NCBI RefSeq assembly: GCF_001619615.1
Contig: NZ_LQQP01000005.1
Location: 1 to 64,000 of the forward strand
DNA length: 64,000 bases
Direction: 5' to 3'
Source: Microbacterium sp. T32
Lineage (GTDB): Bacteria; Actinomycetota; Actinomycetes; Actinomycetales; Microbacteriaceae
Position numbers and translations under genes: made by a program. Shown here in pieces: positions 38,174-46,854 of this stretch. The notes beneath the pieces are model-generated. The model searched no databases, was not told the DNA's origin, and was given only the letters and a program-made list of their open reading frames with translations. Within the stretch, counting starts at the first letter, position 1. The number at the start of each line of letters is the position of its first letter.

Positions 38174-39604
38174 TCAGTGGGTCAGGGAGGGTTCCGCCGG
38201 CGCCTCCTCCGCCGCGACCGCGGAGCGCTGTGAGCGTCCGGCGGGGAGGAGGAGGGCCAGGCCGGCGGCGACCAGCAGCACGGCCGAACCGACGAAGATC
38301 GCGGGGCGGGCGGCATCCACGTAGAGGTCCGGGACGAGCTGGCCGCCGGCACCGACGAAGATCGCCGTCATCACCGCGGTTCCGAGGGCCAGTCCGATCT
38401 CGCGCACCGTCGAGTTGACGCCCGACGCCTTCGCGTGGTCGACGACATCGAGCGTCGCGAGCAGGGCGGTCGCGGACGGGGCGAACACGAGGCCCATGCC
38501 GACACCCGCGAACACGAACGGGGGAACCAGGGTGGCGTACTCGACGTCGGCCGACATCGTGAGGGCGATCCAACCGAGGGCGATGGCCTGCAGCAGGAGC
38601 CCCGCGATCATCAGCGGACGCGTCCCGACCCGCGGCGCGAAGATCCCCGCGAGGGGTGCGACGACCATGGGGGCGAGTGTCCACGGAGTGGTCTGCAATG
38701 CCGCTTCGAACGGGCTCGACCCCTGGACCACCTGCAGGAACTGGATGAGGAGGAACACGGCTCCGAAGGTGCCGAAGCTGAAGGCGAATCCGACGACGTT
38801 CGTGACCGAGAACGACCGATCGCGGAACAGCCGCAGCGGAACGAGCGGTGACCGGGTCCGCATCTGCCAGCCCAGGAAGGCGACCACGAGAAGCGCTCCG
38901 ACCGCGAGCTCGATGACCACGGATGCCGAACCCCACCCGTCGTCGTTTCCGCGGACGATCGCGTGGACGAGGGCCAGCACCCCTCCGCCGGCGAGAAGAG
39001 CCCCGACGACGTCGATGCGGGCGCGATCGCCGAACGTGTTGGGCAGCGCCCAGAGGGCGAGCGGGATCGCGATGATCGCGACGGGGACGTTCAGCCAGAA
39101 GATCGCCTGCCAGTTCCACCCCTCCATGACGGCGCCGCCGACCAGCGGCCCGACGGCGACGCCGAGACCGGAGATGCCGCCCCAGATCCCGATCGCGAGC
39201 GGTCGACGCGCGGGAGCGACGGCCCCGCTGATCAGGGCGAGCGAAAGCGGCATGACACCGGCCGCCCCGAGCCCTTGGATCGCCCGAGCGGCGATCAGCT
39301 GGGCGGGATCGCCGCTGAGCGCCGCGAGCGCCGAGCCGACGCCGAAGGCGACGATACCGACGACGAAGGCGGTGCGTCGGCCGAAGCGGTCGCCGAGTGC
39401 GGAGGCCACCAGGATGAGGCTCGCGAAGGTGAGGGTGTAGGCGTTGACGAACCACTGCAGCTCTTCGATGCTGGCGCCGAGTTCGCTGTGCAGCACGGGG
39501 AGGGCGTTGGTCATGACCAGGTTGTCGAGGGTGGCCATGAACATCGGGAGGGAGGCGGCGATCACGACCCAGACGAAGGGGCGCGAGCGGATGGTCGGGT
39601 TCAC
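38174..39604 (-). CDS. MFS drug-type efflux transporter (DHA2, 14 helices)
   Basis: A 476-residue major-facilitator protein with 14 predicted helices. Motif A GDRFGRRTAFVVG, a motif-C-like GLGVAVGPLVGGAVMEGWNWQAIFWLNVP and DHA2 features suggest a proton-driven multidrug exporter. It is divergent from a TetR gene, and the 72-bp gap contains two copies of a 16-bp operator, so drug-inducible control is likely. Confidence 0.92.
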   Translation of the reverse strand: MNPTIRSRPFVWVVIAASLPMFMATLDNLVMTNALPVLHSELGASIEELQWFVNAYTLTFASLILVASALGDRFGRRTAFVVGIVAFGVGSALAALSGDPAQLIAARAIQGLGAAGVMPLSLALISGAVAPARRPLAIGIWGGISGLGVAVGPLVGGAVMEGWNWQAIFWLNVPVAIIAIPLALWALPNTFGDRARIDVVGALLAGGGVLALVHAIVRGNDDGWGSASVVIELAVGALLVVAFLGWQMRTRSPLVPLRLFRDRSFSVTNVVGFAFSFGTFGAVFLLIQFLQVVQGSSPFEAALQTTPWTLAPMVVAPLAGIFAPRVGTRPLMIAGLLLQAIALGWIALTMSADVEYATLVPPFVFAGVGMGLVFAPSATALLATLDVVDHAKASGVNSTVREIGLALGTAVMTAIFVGAGGQLVPDLYVDAARPAIFVGSAVLLVAAGLALLLPAGRSQRSAVAAEEAPAEPSLTH

Positions 39605-39618
39605 GAGGTCTCCTTGTT

Positions 39619-39668
39619 GTAATCGACTGATAACAAGATGCGGCTCACTGTAGTAATCGACTGATAAC
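39619..39668. promoter_or_regulatory. Two TetR operator copies between MFS pump and regulator
   Basis: The 16-mer GTAATCGACTGATAAC occurs perfectly at 39619-39634 and 39653-39668, 34 bp apart (start to start), in A/T-richer DNA. Each copy is an imperfect dyad (GTnATC-N4-GATnAC). One abuts the MFS start, the other the tetR start. Confidence 0.8.
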
Positions 39669-39676
39669 CTGTCAAC

Positions 39677-40291
39677 ATGCCGTCACCGACAGAGCCCGCG
39701 ACCGCGCGACGAATGAGCTCGGAGGAGCGGCGGGAGCAGATCCTTGCCGCCGCGCTGGCCGTGTTCGGAGCCAAGGGGTACGTCGGCACCACCACCGACG
39801 ACGTGGCCCGCGCGGCGGGGATCTCGCAGCCGTACGTCGTCCGACTGTTCGGGACGAAGGAGAACCTTTTTGTTTCGGCCCTCGACGACGCGCTCGGGCG
39901 GCTCCTGGATGCGTTCGCGGCGGCGGCGGACGGGGCACCCGCCGACGAACGGGCCCATCGCGTCGGCCAGGCCTACATCGGCCTCCTGCAGGTGCGGGGT
40001 CTGCACCAGACCCTCTCCCACGCCTTCCTGCTCGGTGCGCACCCGGTGATCGGGCCCCGCGCCCGCGACGGATTCGCCCGAGTGTGGGCGTTCCTGCGCG
40101 ACGTCGGGTTCGACGTCGCCGAGGCGCAGGCGTTCCTCGCGCAGGGGATGATGATCAACTCGATGTTCGGTCTGCGGCTCGCCGACGACTACGACTCCGA
40201 TCCGCGCGTGCACGAGCTCTTCGACGCGTGCTTCCCCACCGACAAGGTGCGGGTGCTCGCGATGGCGCCGCGCGCCGATGAACCGTGGTGA
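39677..40291 (+). CDS. TetR-family transcriptional regulator
   Basis: A 204-residue repressor. HTH at about residues 15-62 (SSEERREQILAAALAVFGAKGYVGTTTDDVARAAGISQPYVVRLFGTKENLF) and a helical ligand/dimerisation domain. It probably represses itself and the divergent DHA2 pump through the two 16-bp operators. The ligand is unknown. Confidence 0.92.
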   Translation: MPSPTEPATARRMSSEERREQILAAALAVFGAKGYVGTTTDDVARAAGISQPYVVRLFGTKENLFVSALDDALGRLLDAFAAAADGAPADERAHRVGQAYIGLLQVRGLHQTLSHAFLLGAHPVIGPRARDGFARVWAFLRDVGFDVAEAQAFLAQGMMINSMFGLRLADDYDSDPRVHELFDACFPTDKVRVLAMAPRADEPW

Positions 40292-40331
40292 GGACGCGGA
40301 CCGGGAAAATGCGGGCGGGTAGGCTGGGGGA

Positions 40332-41453
40332 GTGACCATGGAGATCGACCTCGGACGCGCCAAGCGTGCCCGCCGCGCCTACACCTTCGACGACATCGCC
40401 GTCGTTCCGTCGCGCCGCACGCGCAACCCGGAAGACGTGTCGACGGCGTGGACCATCGACGCGTTCCCGTTCGAGATCCCGGTGCTGGGTGCGCCGATGG
40501 ACTCGGTCGTGAGCCCCCGCACGGCGATCGAACTGGGCCGCCTGGGCGGTCTCGGAGTCCTCGACCTCGAGGGGCTGTGGACGCGCTACGACGACCCCGA
40601 GCCGCTGCTCGCCGAGATCGCCGGCCTGCCCGACTCCGAGGCCACGCGGCGCATGCAGCAGCTGTACTCCGAGCCGATCAAGCCCGAGCTCGTGCGGGAC
40701 CGCCTGGCCGAGGTGCGCGCGGCCGGTGTCACCGTCGCGGGAGCCCTCACTCCCCAGCGCACGCACGACCTGTACGAGACCGTCGTCGCCGCGGGCGTCG
40801 ACCTGTTCGTCATCCGAGGGACGACCGTCTCGGCCGAGCACGTCTCGAGCGTCGCCCAGCCGTTGAACCTCAAAAAGTTCATCTACGACCTCGACGTCCC
40901 GGTGATCGTCGGTGGCGCCGCAACGTACACCGCGGCGCTCCACCTCATGCGCACGGGCGCGGCCGGTGTCCTCGTCGGCTTCGGCGGCGGCGCCGCCTCC
41001 ACGACCCGCGTCACCCTGGGGCTGCACGCGCCGATGGCGACCGCGGTGGCCGACGTCGCCGGCGCGCGGCGCGACTACCTCGACGAGTCCGGTGGGCGCT
41101 ACGTCCACGTCATCGCCGACGGCGGCGTGGGCACCTCGGGCGACATCGTGAAGGCTCTCGCCATGGGTGCGGATGCCGTCATGCTCGGCGTCGCGCTCGC
41201 CCGTGCCACCGACGCCCCCGGCCGCGGCTTCCACTGGGGCCCCGAGGCGCACCACGCCAAGCTGCCCCGCGGCCACCGCGTGGCCGTGGACCGCGTCGGC
41301 CCGCTCGAGCAGATCCTCTACGGCCCGGCTCCCGTGGCCGACGGCACCGCCAACCTCATCGGTGCGCTGAAGAAGTCGATGGCCACGACCGGGTACTCCG
41401 ACCTCAAGGAGTTCCAGCGCGTCGAGGTCGTCGTGGCGCCGTACGGACACTGA
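40332..41453 (+). CDS. guaB3: GuaB3-type IMP dehydrogenase-related protein
   Basis: A 373-residue TIM-barrel protein of the GuaB3 family, which lacks the CBS domains. It starts at GTG 40332, or ATG 40338. The substrate loop reads GFGGGAASTTR, with Ser where active IMPDH has the catalytic Cys, so it is unlikely to be a working IMP dehydrogenase; actinobacterial GuaB3 proteins have no settled role. HVIADGGVGTSGDIVKALAMGADAVMLG keeps the phosphate-binding motif. It lies between guaB and guaA, in the same region. Confidence 0.88.
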   Translation: MTMEIDLGRAKRARRAYTFDDIAVVPSRRTRNPEDVSTAWTIDAFPFEIPVLGAPMDSVVSPRTAIELGRLGGLGVLDLEGLWTRYDDPEPLLAEIAGLPDSEATRRMQQLYSEPIKPELVRDRLAEVRAAGVTVAGALTPQRTHDLYETVVAAGVDLFVIRGTTVSAEHVSSVAQPLNLKKFIYDLDVPVIVGGAATYTAALHLMRTGAAGVLVGFGGGAASTTRVTLGLHAPMATAVADVAGARRDYLDESGGRYVHVIADGGVGTSGDIVKALAMGADAVMLGVALARATDAPGRGFHWGPEAHHAKLPRGHRVAVDRVGPLEQILYGPAPVADGTANLIGALKKSMATTGYSDLKEFQRVEVVVAPYGH

Positions 41454-41465
41454 CCGGGTGACCGC

Positions 41466-42335
41466 ATGACCTCTCCCACCGCGATCGAGCAGGAGCCCCG
41501 GCAGGTCTTCCCGCCGACCCTGCGCGAGGTCATGCTGCGCCCACGATGGCTCGCGCTGCTGGCGTTCTCGCTCGTGGTGGCGGGCTCGCTCGCGTGGCTC
41601 GGGCAGTGGCAGTTGGGTCGCGCCATCGACACCGCGCCCGTCGAGCCCGGGCAGACCGAGGTCGTGCGGCCGCTCGCCGATGTCGTGCAGCCGGGCCAGT
41701 ACCTGACGGACCCTCTTGTGGGTCAGCGCGTCGAGGCGTCCGGTCACTGGATCGCGTCCGACTTCCTCGTCGTCGCGTCGCGCTTCAACGACGACGTCGA
41801 GGGGTACTGGGTCACGGGTCAGCTGCGCCTCGACGGCACGGCGACGCCGACGTCGATCGCCGTCGCGCTCGGCTGGACGAAGGATGCCGCGGCGGCACAG
41901 AACGCCGTGCGAGAACTCGACGCGCAGGTCGCGGCGGACCCCGGGGCGACCGTGGACGTGACGGGGCGCGTGATCGCCGACGAGGGGCCGTCCCGGCCGC
42001 CGGCCGGCGTCGACCCGCAGACGATGACCCGCATGTCGCCCGCCGCGCTCCTCGGCCGCTGGCACGACATCGACGGGGTGGCCGTGTACCGGCCGTACCT
42101 GGCCTCGCAGACCGCGATCGGGCCGCTCGACGCGATCGACTCGCCGGCGCCCGACGAGCGCTCCGGGGTCAACTGGCTCAACATCTTCTACGCCGTCGAG
42201 TGGGCGATCTTCGCGGGCTTCGCGCTGTACCTCTGGTACCGCCTCGCGCGCGATGCGTGGGAGAAGGAAGTGGAAGATCTCGAGGACGAACAGTCCGAGG
42301 CGCTCGCGGCAGGTTCCGCGGAATCCCGCGACTAG
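41466..42335 (+). CDS. SURF1-family cytochrome oxidase assembly protein
   Basis: A 289-residue membrane protein with two helices, one near residues 30-50 (LALLAFSLVVAGSLAWLGQWQLGR, the SURF1 hallmark) and one near 240-258, enclosing an extracytoplasmic domain. SURF1 proteins help insert haem into cytochrome aa3-type oxidase. Twelve bp after guaB3, same strand. Confidence 0.9.
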   Translation: MTSPTAIEQEPRQVFPPTLREVMLRPRWLALLAFSLVVAGSLAWLGQWQLGRAIDTAPVEPGQTEVVRPLADVVQPGQYLTDPLVGQRVEASGHWIASDFLVVASRFNDDVEGYWVTGQLRLDGTATPTSIAVALGWTKDAAAAQNAVRELDAQVAADPGATVDVTGRVIADEGPSRPPAGVDPQTMTRMSPAALLGRWHDIDGVAVYRPYLASQTAIGPLDAIDSPAPDERSGVNWLNIFYAVEWAIFAGFALYLWYRLARDAWEKEVEDLEDEQSEALAAGSAESRD

Positions 42336-42345
42336 ACTGGCATCC

Positions 42346-42867
42346 ATGCCCCGCGCCCCGAAGCTCGCCACGTTCCCGGCGATCCGCGGAGCCCTGAAGT
42401 TCTACCAGATCTGCTCGATCATCACCGGTATCGGCCTGCTGCTGCTGGTCGCCGAGATGATCGTGAAGTACACGCCCATCCACAAGGAGCTGTTCCTGGG
42501 CGGATCCGGGGGATTCCTGTGGTTCGCGGGTGCCATTCCCGGTCCCGGATGCCAGTGGTTCTCGCTGTTCGTGCCCGGCGGCAGTGGATGCGAGATCCTC
42601 TCCACCGGTGACGGCCTCAACCTGTCGCTCGCGATCCTCGTGATCCACGGCTGGTTCTACGTCGTGTACCTGTTCTCGTGCTTCCGCGTGTGGAGCCTCA
42701 TGCGCTGGCCGTTCCGCCGCTTCGTGTTCCTCGCGCTCGGCGGCGTCGTGCCGTTCCTCTCCTTCATTCTCGAGGTGCGTACCGCCCGCAGCGTGCGCAC
42801 CTACCTCGCCGAGCGCGAAGCCGCCGAGGCATCCGCTCCCGTCCCCGCCCCGGAAGGACCCCGGTGA
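42346..42867 (+). CDS. DUF3817-family membrane protein
   Basis: 173 residues from ATG 42346, with three to four transmembrane helices. [23 protein letters not shown] and [24 protein letters not shown] are typical of DUF3817 proteins. An extracytoplasmic loop with two cysteines (GPGCQWF, GSGCEI) could form a disulfide. Function unknown. Its stop overlaps the guaA GTG start. Confidence 0.82.
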   Translation: MPRAPKLATFPAIRGALKFYQICSIITGIGLLLLVAEMIVKYTPIHKELFLGGSGGFLWFAGAIPGPGCQWFSLFVPGGSGCEILSTGDGLNLSLAILVIHGWFYVVYLFSCFRVWSLMRWPFRRFVFLALGGVVPFLSFILEVRTARSVRTYLAEREAAEASAPVPAPEGPR

Positions 42868-44444
42868 CCGAACAGACCGAAACGTCGCAGCGTCCCGTCC
42901 TCGTCGTCGACTTCGGCGCCCAGTACGCCCAGCTGATCGCGCGCCGCGTGCGCGAGGCCGGCGTGTACAGCGAGATCGTTCCGCACACGGCCACCGCCGA
43001 TGAGATCTCGGCGAAGAACCCGGTGGGCATCATCCTCTCCGGCGGCCCGTCGTCGGTGTACGAAGAGGGTGCGCCGCGGCTCGACGAGGGCGTCTTCGAC
43101 CTCGGCGTCCCGACGCTCGGCATCTGCTACGGCTTCCAGGTGATGGCCCAGGCCCTCGGCGGCGAGGTCGCGAACACGGGCCTGCGCGAATACGGCGCGA
43201 CGGATGCCACGGTCGTCACCGAAGGCACGCTGCTCGAGGGGCAGCCCCTCGAACAGAACGTTTGGATGAGCCACGGCGACCAGGTCTCGCGCGCGCCCGA
43301 AGGCTTCGAGGTGCTCGCGCGCACCGCGCACACGCCCGTCGCCGCCTTCGCGAACGACGCCCGACGCATGTACGGCGTGCAGTGGCATCCCGAGGTCAAG
43401 CACACCGACCACGGCCAGCGCGTGATCGAGAACTTCCTGCACGGCGCCGCCGGCCTCCCCGCCGACTGGAACAGCGGAAACGTCATCGCCGAGCAGGTCG
43501 CCCGCATCCGCGAGCAGGTCGGCACCGGTCGCGTCCTGTCCGCGCTCTCGGGGGGCGTCGACTCCGCCGTCTCCACGGCGCTCGTGCACGAGGCCGTCGG
43601 CGACCAACTCGTCGCCGTGTTCGTCGACCACGGTCTCCTCCGCAAGGGCGAGCGCGAGCAGGTCGAGAACGACTACGTCGCCTCGACGGGTGTGCGGCTC
43701 ATCACGGTCGACGCGCGCGAGACGTTCCTGAACGCCCTCGCCGGCGTCAGCGACCCGGAAGAGAAGCGCAAGATCATCGGCCGCGAGTTCATCCGCGCGT
43801 TCGAGAAGGTGCAGGCCGACCTCGTCGCCGAGGCCAAGGCCGACGGCGAGCCCATCCGCTTCCTCGTGCAGGGCACGCTGTACCCCGACGTCGTCGAGTC
43901 CGGCGGTGGCGCGGGCACCGCGAACATCAAGTCGCACCACAACGTCGGCGGACTGCCCGAAGACCTCCAGTTCGAGCTCGTCGAGCCGCTGCGCACCCTC
44001 TTCAAGGACGAGGTCCGCGCGATCGGCCGCGAACTCGGTCTCCCCGAAGCGATCGTCGGCCGCCAGCCCTTTCCGGGGCCCGGTCTTGGCATCCGCATCG
44101 TGGGCGAGGTCACCGCTGACCGCCTCGAGATCCTGCGTGAGGCCGACGCCATCGCCCGCGCGGAACTGACGAAGGCGGGCCTGGATGCCGAGATCTGGCA
44201 GTGCCCCGTCGTGCTGCTCGCGGACGTGCGGTCGGTGGGCGTCCAGGGCGACGGCCGCACCTACGGTCACCCCATCGTGCTGCGCCCCGTCTCCAGCGAA
44301 GACGCGATGACCGCCGATTGGACGCGCCTGCCGTACGACGTGCTGTCGAGGATCTCCAACCGCATCACCAACGAAGTGCGCGAAGTGAACCGCGTGGTGC
44401 TCGACGTGACGTCGAAGCCGCCGGGGACGATTGAATGGGAGTGA
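42864..44444 (+). CDS. guaA: GMP synthase (glutamine-hydrolysing)
   Basis: A 526-residue enzyme converting XMP to GMP with ATP and glutamine. Class I glutaminase domain with nucleophile Cys88 in GICYGFQ and the HPEVKHT catalytic motif; ATP-pyrophosphatase domain with PP-loop SGGVDSAVS (around residue 230) and the C-terminal dimerisation domain ending [13 protein letters not shown] start overlapping the DUF3817 stop (GTGA). Confidence 0.98.
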   Translation: MTEQTETSQRPVLVVDFGAQYAQLIARRVREAGVYSEIVPHTATADEISAKNPVGIILSGGPSSVYEEGAPRLDEGVFDLGVPTLGICYGFQVMAQALGGEVANTGLREYGATDATVVTEGTLLEGQPLEQNVWMSHGDQVSRAPEGFEVLARTAHTPVAAFANDARRMYGVQWHPEVKHTDHGQRVIENFLHGAAGLPADWNSGNVIAEQVARIREQVGTGRVLSALSGGVDSAVSTALVHEAVGDQLVAVFVDHGLLRKGEREQVENDYVASTGVRLITVDARETFLNALAGVSDPEEKRKIIGREFIRAFEKVQADLVAEAKADGEPIRFLVQGTLYPDVVESGGGAGTANIKSHHNVGGLPEDLQFELVEPLRTLFKDEVRAIGRELGLPEAIVGRQPFPGPGLGIRIVGEVTADRLEILREADAIARAELTKAGLDAEIWQCPVVLLADVRSVGVQGDGRTYGHPIVLRPVSSEDAMTADWTRLPYDVLSRISNRITNEVREVNRVVLDVTSKPPGTIEWE

Positions 44445-44490
44445 GCCGGGTCTGACACCGGCTCCCGCGCCTCCGCCGTCGTCCGGCTCC

Positions 44491-44840
44491 GGGGTGTCGT
44501 CTTCCGATCGAGAACAGGGCCCCTACCCCGATCGACCGGAAGACGACACCCCTCCGCCGGACGGCGGCGGGGGCGCTCTGTCGTCAGCGGCGAGGTATGC
44601 GGGCGCACCTGCGGTGCGCCGGATCGAAAACAGGGCCCCTACCCCGATCGACCCGAGGACGATGCCCCTTCGTCGTCCGTCGGTGTCGGCGCTCTGTCGG
44701 TCCGCTGAAGGCTATGAGGGCGCACCTGCGGTGCGCCCGGATCGGGACCGGGGCCCCTACCCCGATCGACCGGAAGACGACACCCCTCCGCCGGACGGCG
44801 GCGGGGGCGCTCTGTCGTCAGCGGCGAGGTATGGGGCGGT
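44491..44840. repeat. Tandem repeat block, about 2.8 copies of a ~117-bp unit
   Basis: Units begin with GATCG(A/G)(G/A)A at 44506, 44622 and 44740. The first and third are nearly identical over most of their length (GGGCCCCTACCCCGATCGAC...), the second more diverged. Each unit holds a run of imperfect hairpins, including GGGCGCACC-TGC-GGTGCGCC(C) at 44601 and 44718. The block is preceded by GGGGTGTCGTCTTCCG (44491-44506), the exact complement of CGGAAGACGACACCCC inside units 1 and 3, so a large stem can form. It fills the 527-bp gap between guaA and the next gene; 44841-44971 holds only a small GGGGCG/CGCCCC hairpin. An open frame crosses the block but shows repeat-derived, low-complexity protein only. 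Confidence 0.85.
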
Positions 44841-44971
44841 GCGGGGCGGGTTTCGAGCAATGGGGCGTGCATCTTGCGCCCCGGAGCACCAAGTCCGCCC
44901 CAAAACCAGAGGTAGCGGGGCGAGGGGAACCCGTGGTGTCGGAGCGCAGACCCGTGGGGGAGGATGGGGGC

Positions 44972-45424
44972 ATGAGTGAGAGGTTCGTGCGCCCGACCCG
45001 TCTCGACACGGTCTTCAACGCCGCGGTCGCCGCGCTGACGCGCATCGGGCTGCCGCTCGCGGGGAGTCGCGTGCTCGCCGTGCGGGGCCGCACGTCGGGC
45101 GAGTGGCGGACCACCCCGGTGAACCCCCTGCGGGTCGCCGGCGAGCGGTATCTCGTCGCGCCGCGCGGGACGACGCAGTGGGTGCGGAACCTCCGCGCGG
45201 CTGGAGGGGGCGAGCTCCGCGCCGGACGTGCGATCGAGGTGTTCCGGGCGGAGGAGGTTCCGGATGCCGAGAAACCTCCGATCCTGCGCGCCTACCTCGT
45301 CGCGTGGGCGTGGGAGGTCGGCCGCTTCTTCGAGGGCGTCGACAAGAACTCTCCGGACGACCGGCTGCGCGAGATCGCGCCCGGCTTCCCGGTGTTCCGA
45401 CTGCGCTCGGAGGGGCGCCGATGA
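44972..45424 (+). CDS. Deazaflavin (F420)-dependent nitroreductase-family protein
   Basis: 150 residues from ATG 44972, after a GA-rich stretch. The split-barrel fold of the DDN/FDOR family is suggested by VLAVRGRTSGEWRTTPVNPLRVAGERYLVAPRGTTQWVRNLRA, which holds the F420-binding region. It may use F420H2 to reduce a hydrophobic substrate; the substrate is unknown. ATGA overlap with the glycosyltransferase gene, so the two are made together. Confidence 0.85.
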   Translation: MSERFVRPTRLDTVFNAAVAALTRIGLPLAGSRVLAVRGRTSGEWRTTPVNPLRVAGERYLVAPRGTTQWVRNLRAAGGGELRAGRAIEVFRAEEVPDAEKPPILRAYLVAWAWEVGRFFEGVDKNSPDDRLREIAPGFPVFRLRSEGRR

Positions 45425-46773
45425 CGGGCTTCCCCGACGCGTGGTACCTGATCCTCTCGAGCCGGCTCATCCCCGACCTCGACGGTGGGTACACGATCTC
45501 GACCCTCGCTCGGGCGCGTCAGATGGCGGATGCCGGTGCCCCGGCGCTGCTCCTCACGGTCGACCCGGGCGCGGCGGACGCGCATGCCGACCAGCGCGCG
45601 GAGTTCGTTCGGCGCGGGGCGGCAGGGGCATCCGAGGTGTTCCGGAACCTCTTCGACGAGGCGGTCGGACCCGACGGCGGCGCGGCGGAGTGGCTGCGGG
45701 CGGCTGCGCGACCAGGCGAGGCCGACCCGACGCTGGAGTACCGGAGCGTCGCGGGGGGAGCCGTGGACCTGCCGAACGTCGTCGATCCGCACTGGCACCT
45801 CGCAACGGCGCCGATCGTCGTGCGGAACGCGGCGGGCGATGCCCTCGGCGTCATCGACGGGTTCGGGGCGCTGTATCGTGCGTGGCTCACGCACGTCGCC
45901 GCGGGGCTCCGCGCCGAGCGCGACCGTCCCGTCGTGCTGATCTGCGAGTCGCGGCAGCTCGGTGAGCTCCTCGTGGACTGGGACGACCCCGACGTGCGGA
46001 TCCTCCACACCGTCCACACCATCCACCTCGAGCCGCCGTTCACGGCCGACGCGCCCATCAACGCGCTGTGGGAGCGGTGGCTCGCCGTGGCACCGCGCTT
46101 CGACGCCGTGCTCTGGCCGACGCCCTGGCAGCACGACGACGTGCGGGCGCGCTTCGGCGACGACCGGGTCGACGTCGTCGCGCCGCACGGCATCCCGATG
46201 CCCGACGCGGTCACGTACGCCGCGGACGGACCCGTCGTGGTGCTCGGGCGGTTGGCGCCGGGGAAGCGGCTGGACCACGCGATCCGGGCGTTCGCGCGGG
46301 TCGTCGGGGAGGTGCCCGCCGCCCGGCTCGAGCTGTGGGGAGCGGGCCCCGGACGCGAGGCGCTCGAGACGCTCGTCGCCGAACTCGGGCTCGGCGATGC
46401 GGTGTCGCTCCCGGGGCTGACCCTGGATCCGGGCGCGGTACTCGACGCGGCTTCGGTGTACCTCACGACCTCGGCCTTCGAAGGGCAGGGGCTCGCGCTC
46501 GCCGAGGCTCTCGCGCACGGCGTTCCCGTCGTGGCCTACGACATCCGGTACGGCCCGCGCGACATGCTCGCCGAGGGAGGTGGCATCCTGGTGCCCGACG
46601 GTGACGAGGTCGCGCTCGCCGACGCCCTGGTGCGGGCGCTGCGCGATGCGGCGTTGCGGGAGCGGCTCGCCGCCGAGGCGCGCGCCGCGGCGGTCGCGCT
46701 GAGCCCCGCGCGCGCGATGCAGACTCTCGCCGCCGCGGCTGCCGAGGCGTTGTCGCGTCCGACGCGGCGGTAA
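45421..46773 (+). CDS. GT4-family glycosyltransferase
   Basis: A 450-residue GT-B glycosyltransferase. The N-terminal half has an inserted region (about 75-150) and the HTVHTIHLEPP motif near 200, which resembles poly(glycerol-phosphate) glucosyltransferases of the TagE/TarM type. The C-terminal half has GRLAPGKRLDHAIRAFA, the nucleotide-sugar-binding EGQGLALAEALAHGVPVVA motif and a Leu/Ala-rich tail. A role in glycosylating a cell-surface polymer is likely but the acceptor is unknown. Overlaps the deazaflavin-protein stop. Confidence 0.87.
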   Translation: MTGFPDAWYLILSSRLIPDLDGGYTISTLARARQMADAGAPALLLTVDPGAADAHADQRAEFVRRGAAGASEVFRNLFDEAVGPDGGAAEWLRAAARPGEADPTLEYRSVAGGAVDLPNVVDPHWHLATAPIVVRNAAGDALGVIDGFGALYRAWLTHVAAGLRAERDRPVVLICESRQLGELLVDWDDPDVRILHTVHTIHLEPPFTADAPINALWERWLAVAPRFDAVLWPTPWQHDDVRARFGDDRVDVVAPHGIPMPDAVTYAADGPVVVLGRLAPGKRLDHAIRAFARVVGEVPAARLELWGAGPGREALETLVAELGLGDAVSLPGLTLDPGAVLDAASVYLTTSAFEGQGLALAEALAHGVPVVAYDIRYGPRDMLAEGGGILVPDGDEVALADALVRALRDAALRERLAAEARAAAVALSPARAMQTLAAAAAEALSRPTRR

Positions 46774-46783
46774 CCGGGGTCGA

Positions 46784-46834
46784 GTGTCCAAGACACGCGG
46801 ACGGACGCGAGCGCGCTCCGCGTGTCTTGGACAC
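46784..46834. repeat. Hairpin GTGTCCAAGACACGCGG, copy 1
   Basis: Perfect 17-nt arms (46784-46800 and 46818-46834) with a 17-nt loop, in the gap between the convergent GT4 and LigD-like genes. A second copy lies at 48148-48198, on the other side of the LigD-like gene. Confidence 0.85.
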
Positions 46835-46854
46835 CGAACCGCGGGCGGGGCGCG

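Noticed and set aside
44431-44979. A 182-codon frame through the tandem repeat block
   Set aside because: The protein is only the translated repeat (PDRPEDDTPPPDGGGG twice) with no domain, and the frame runs into the next gene's start region.
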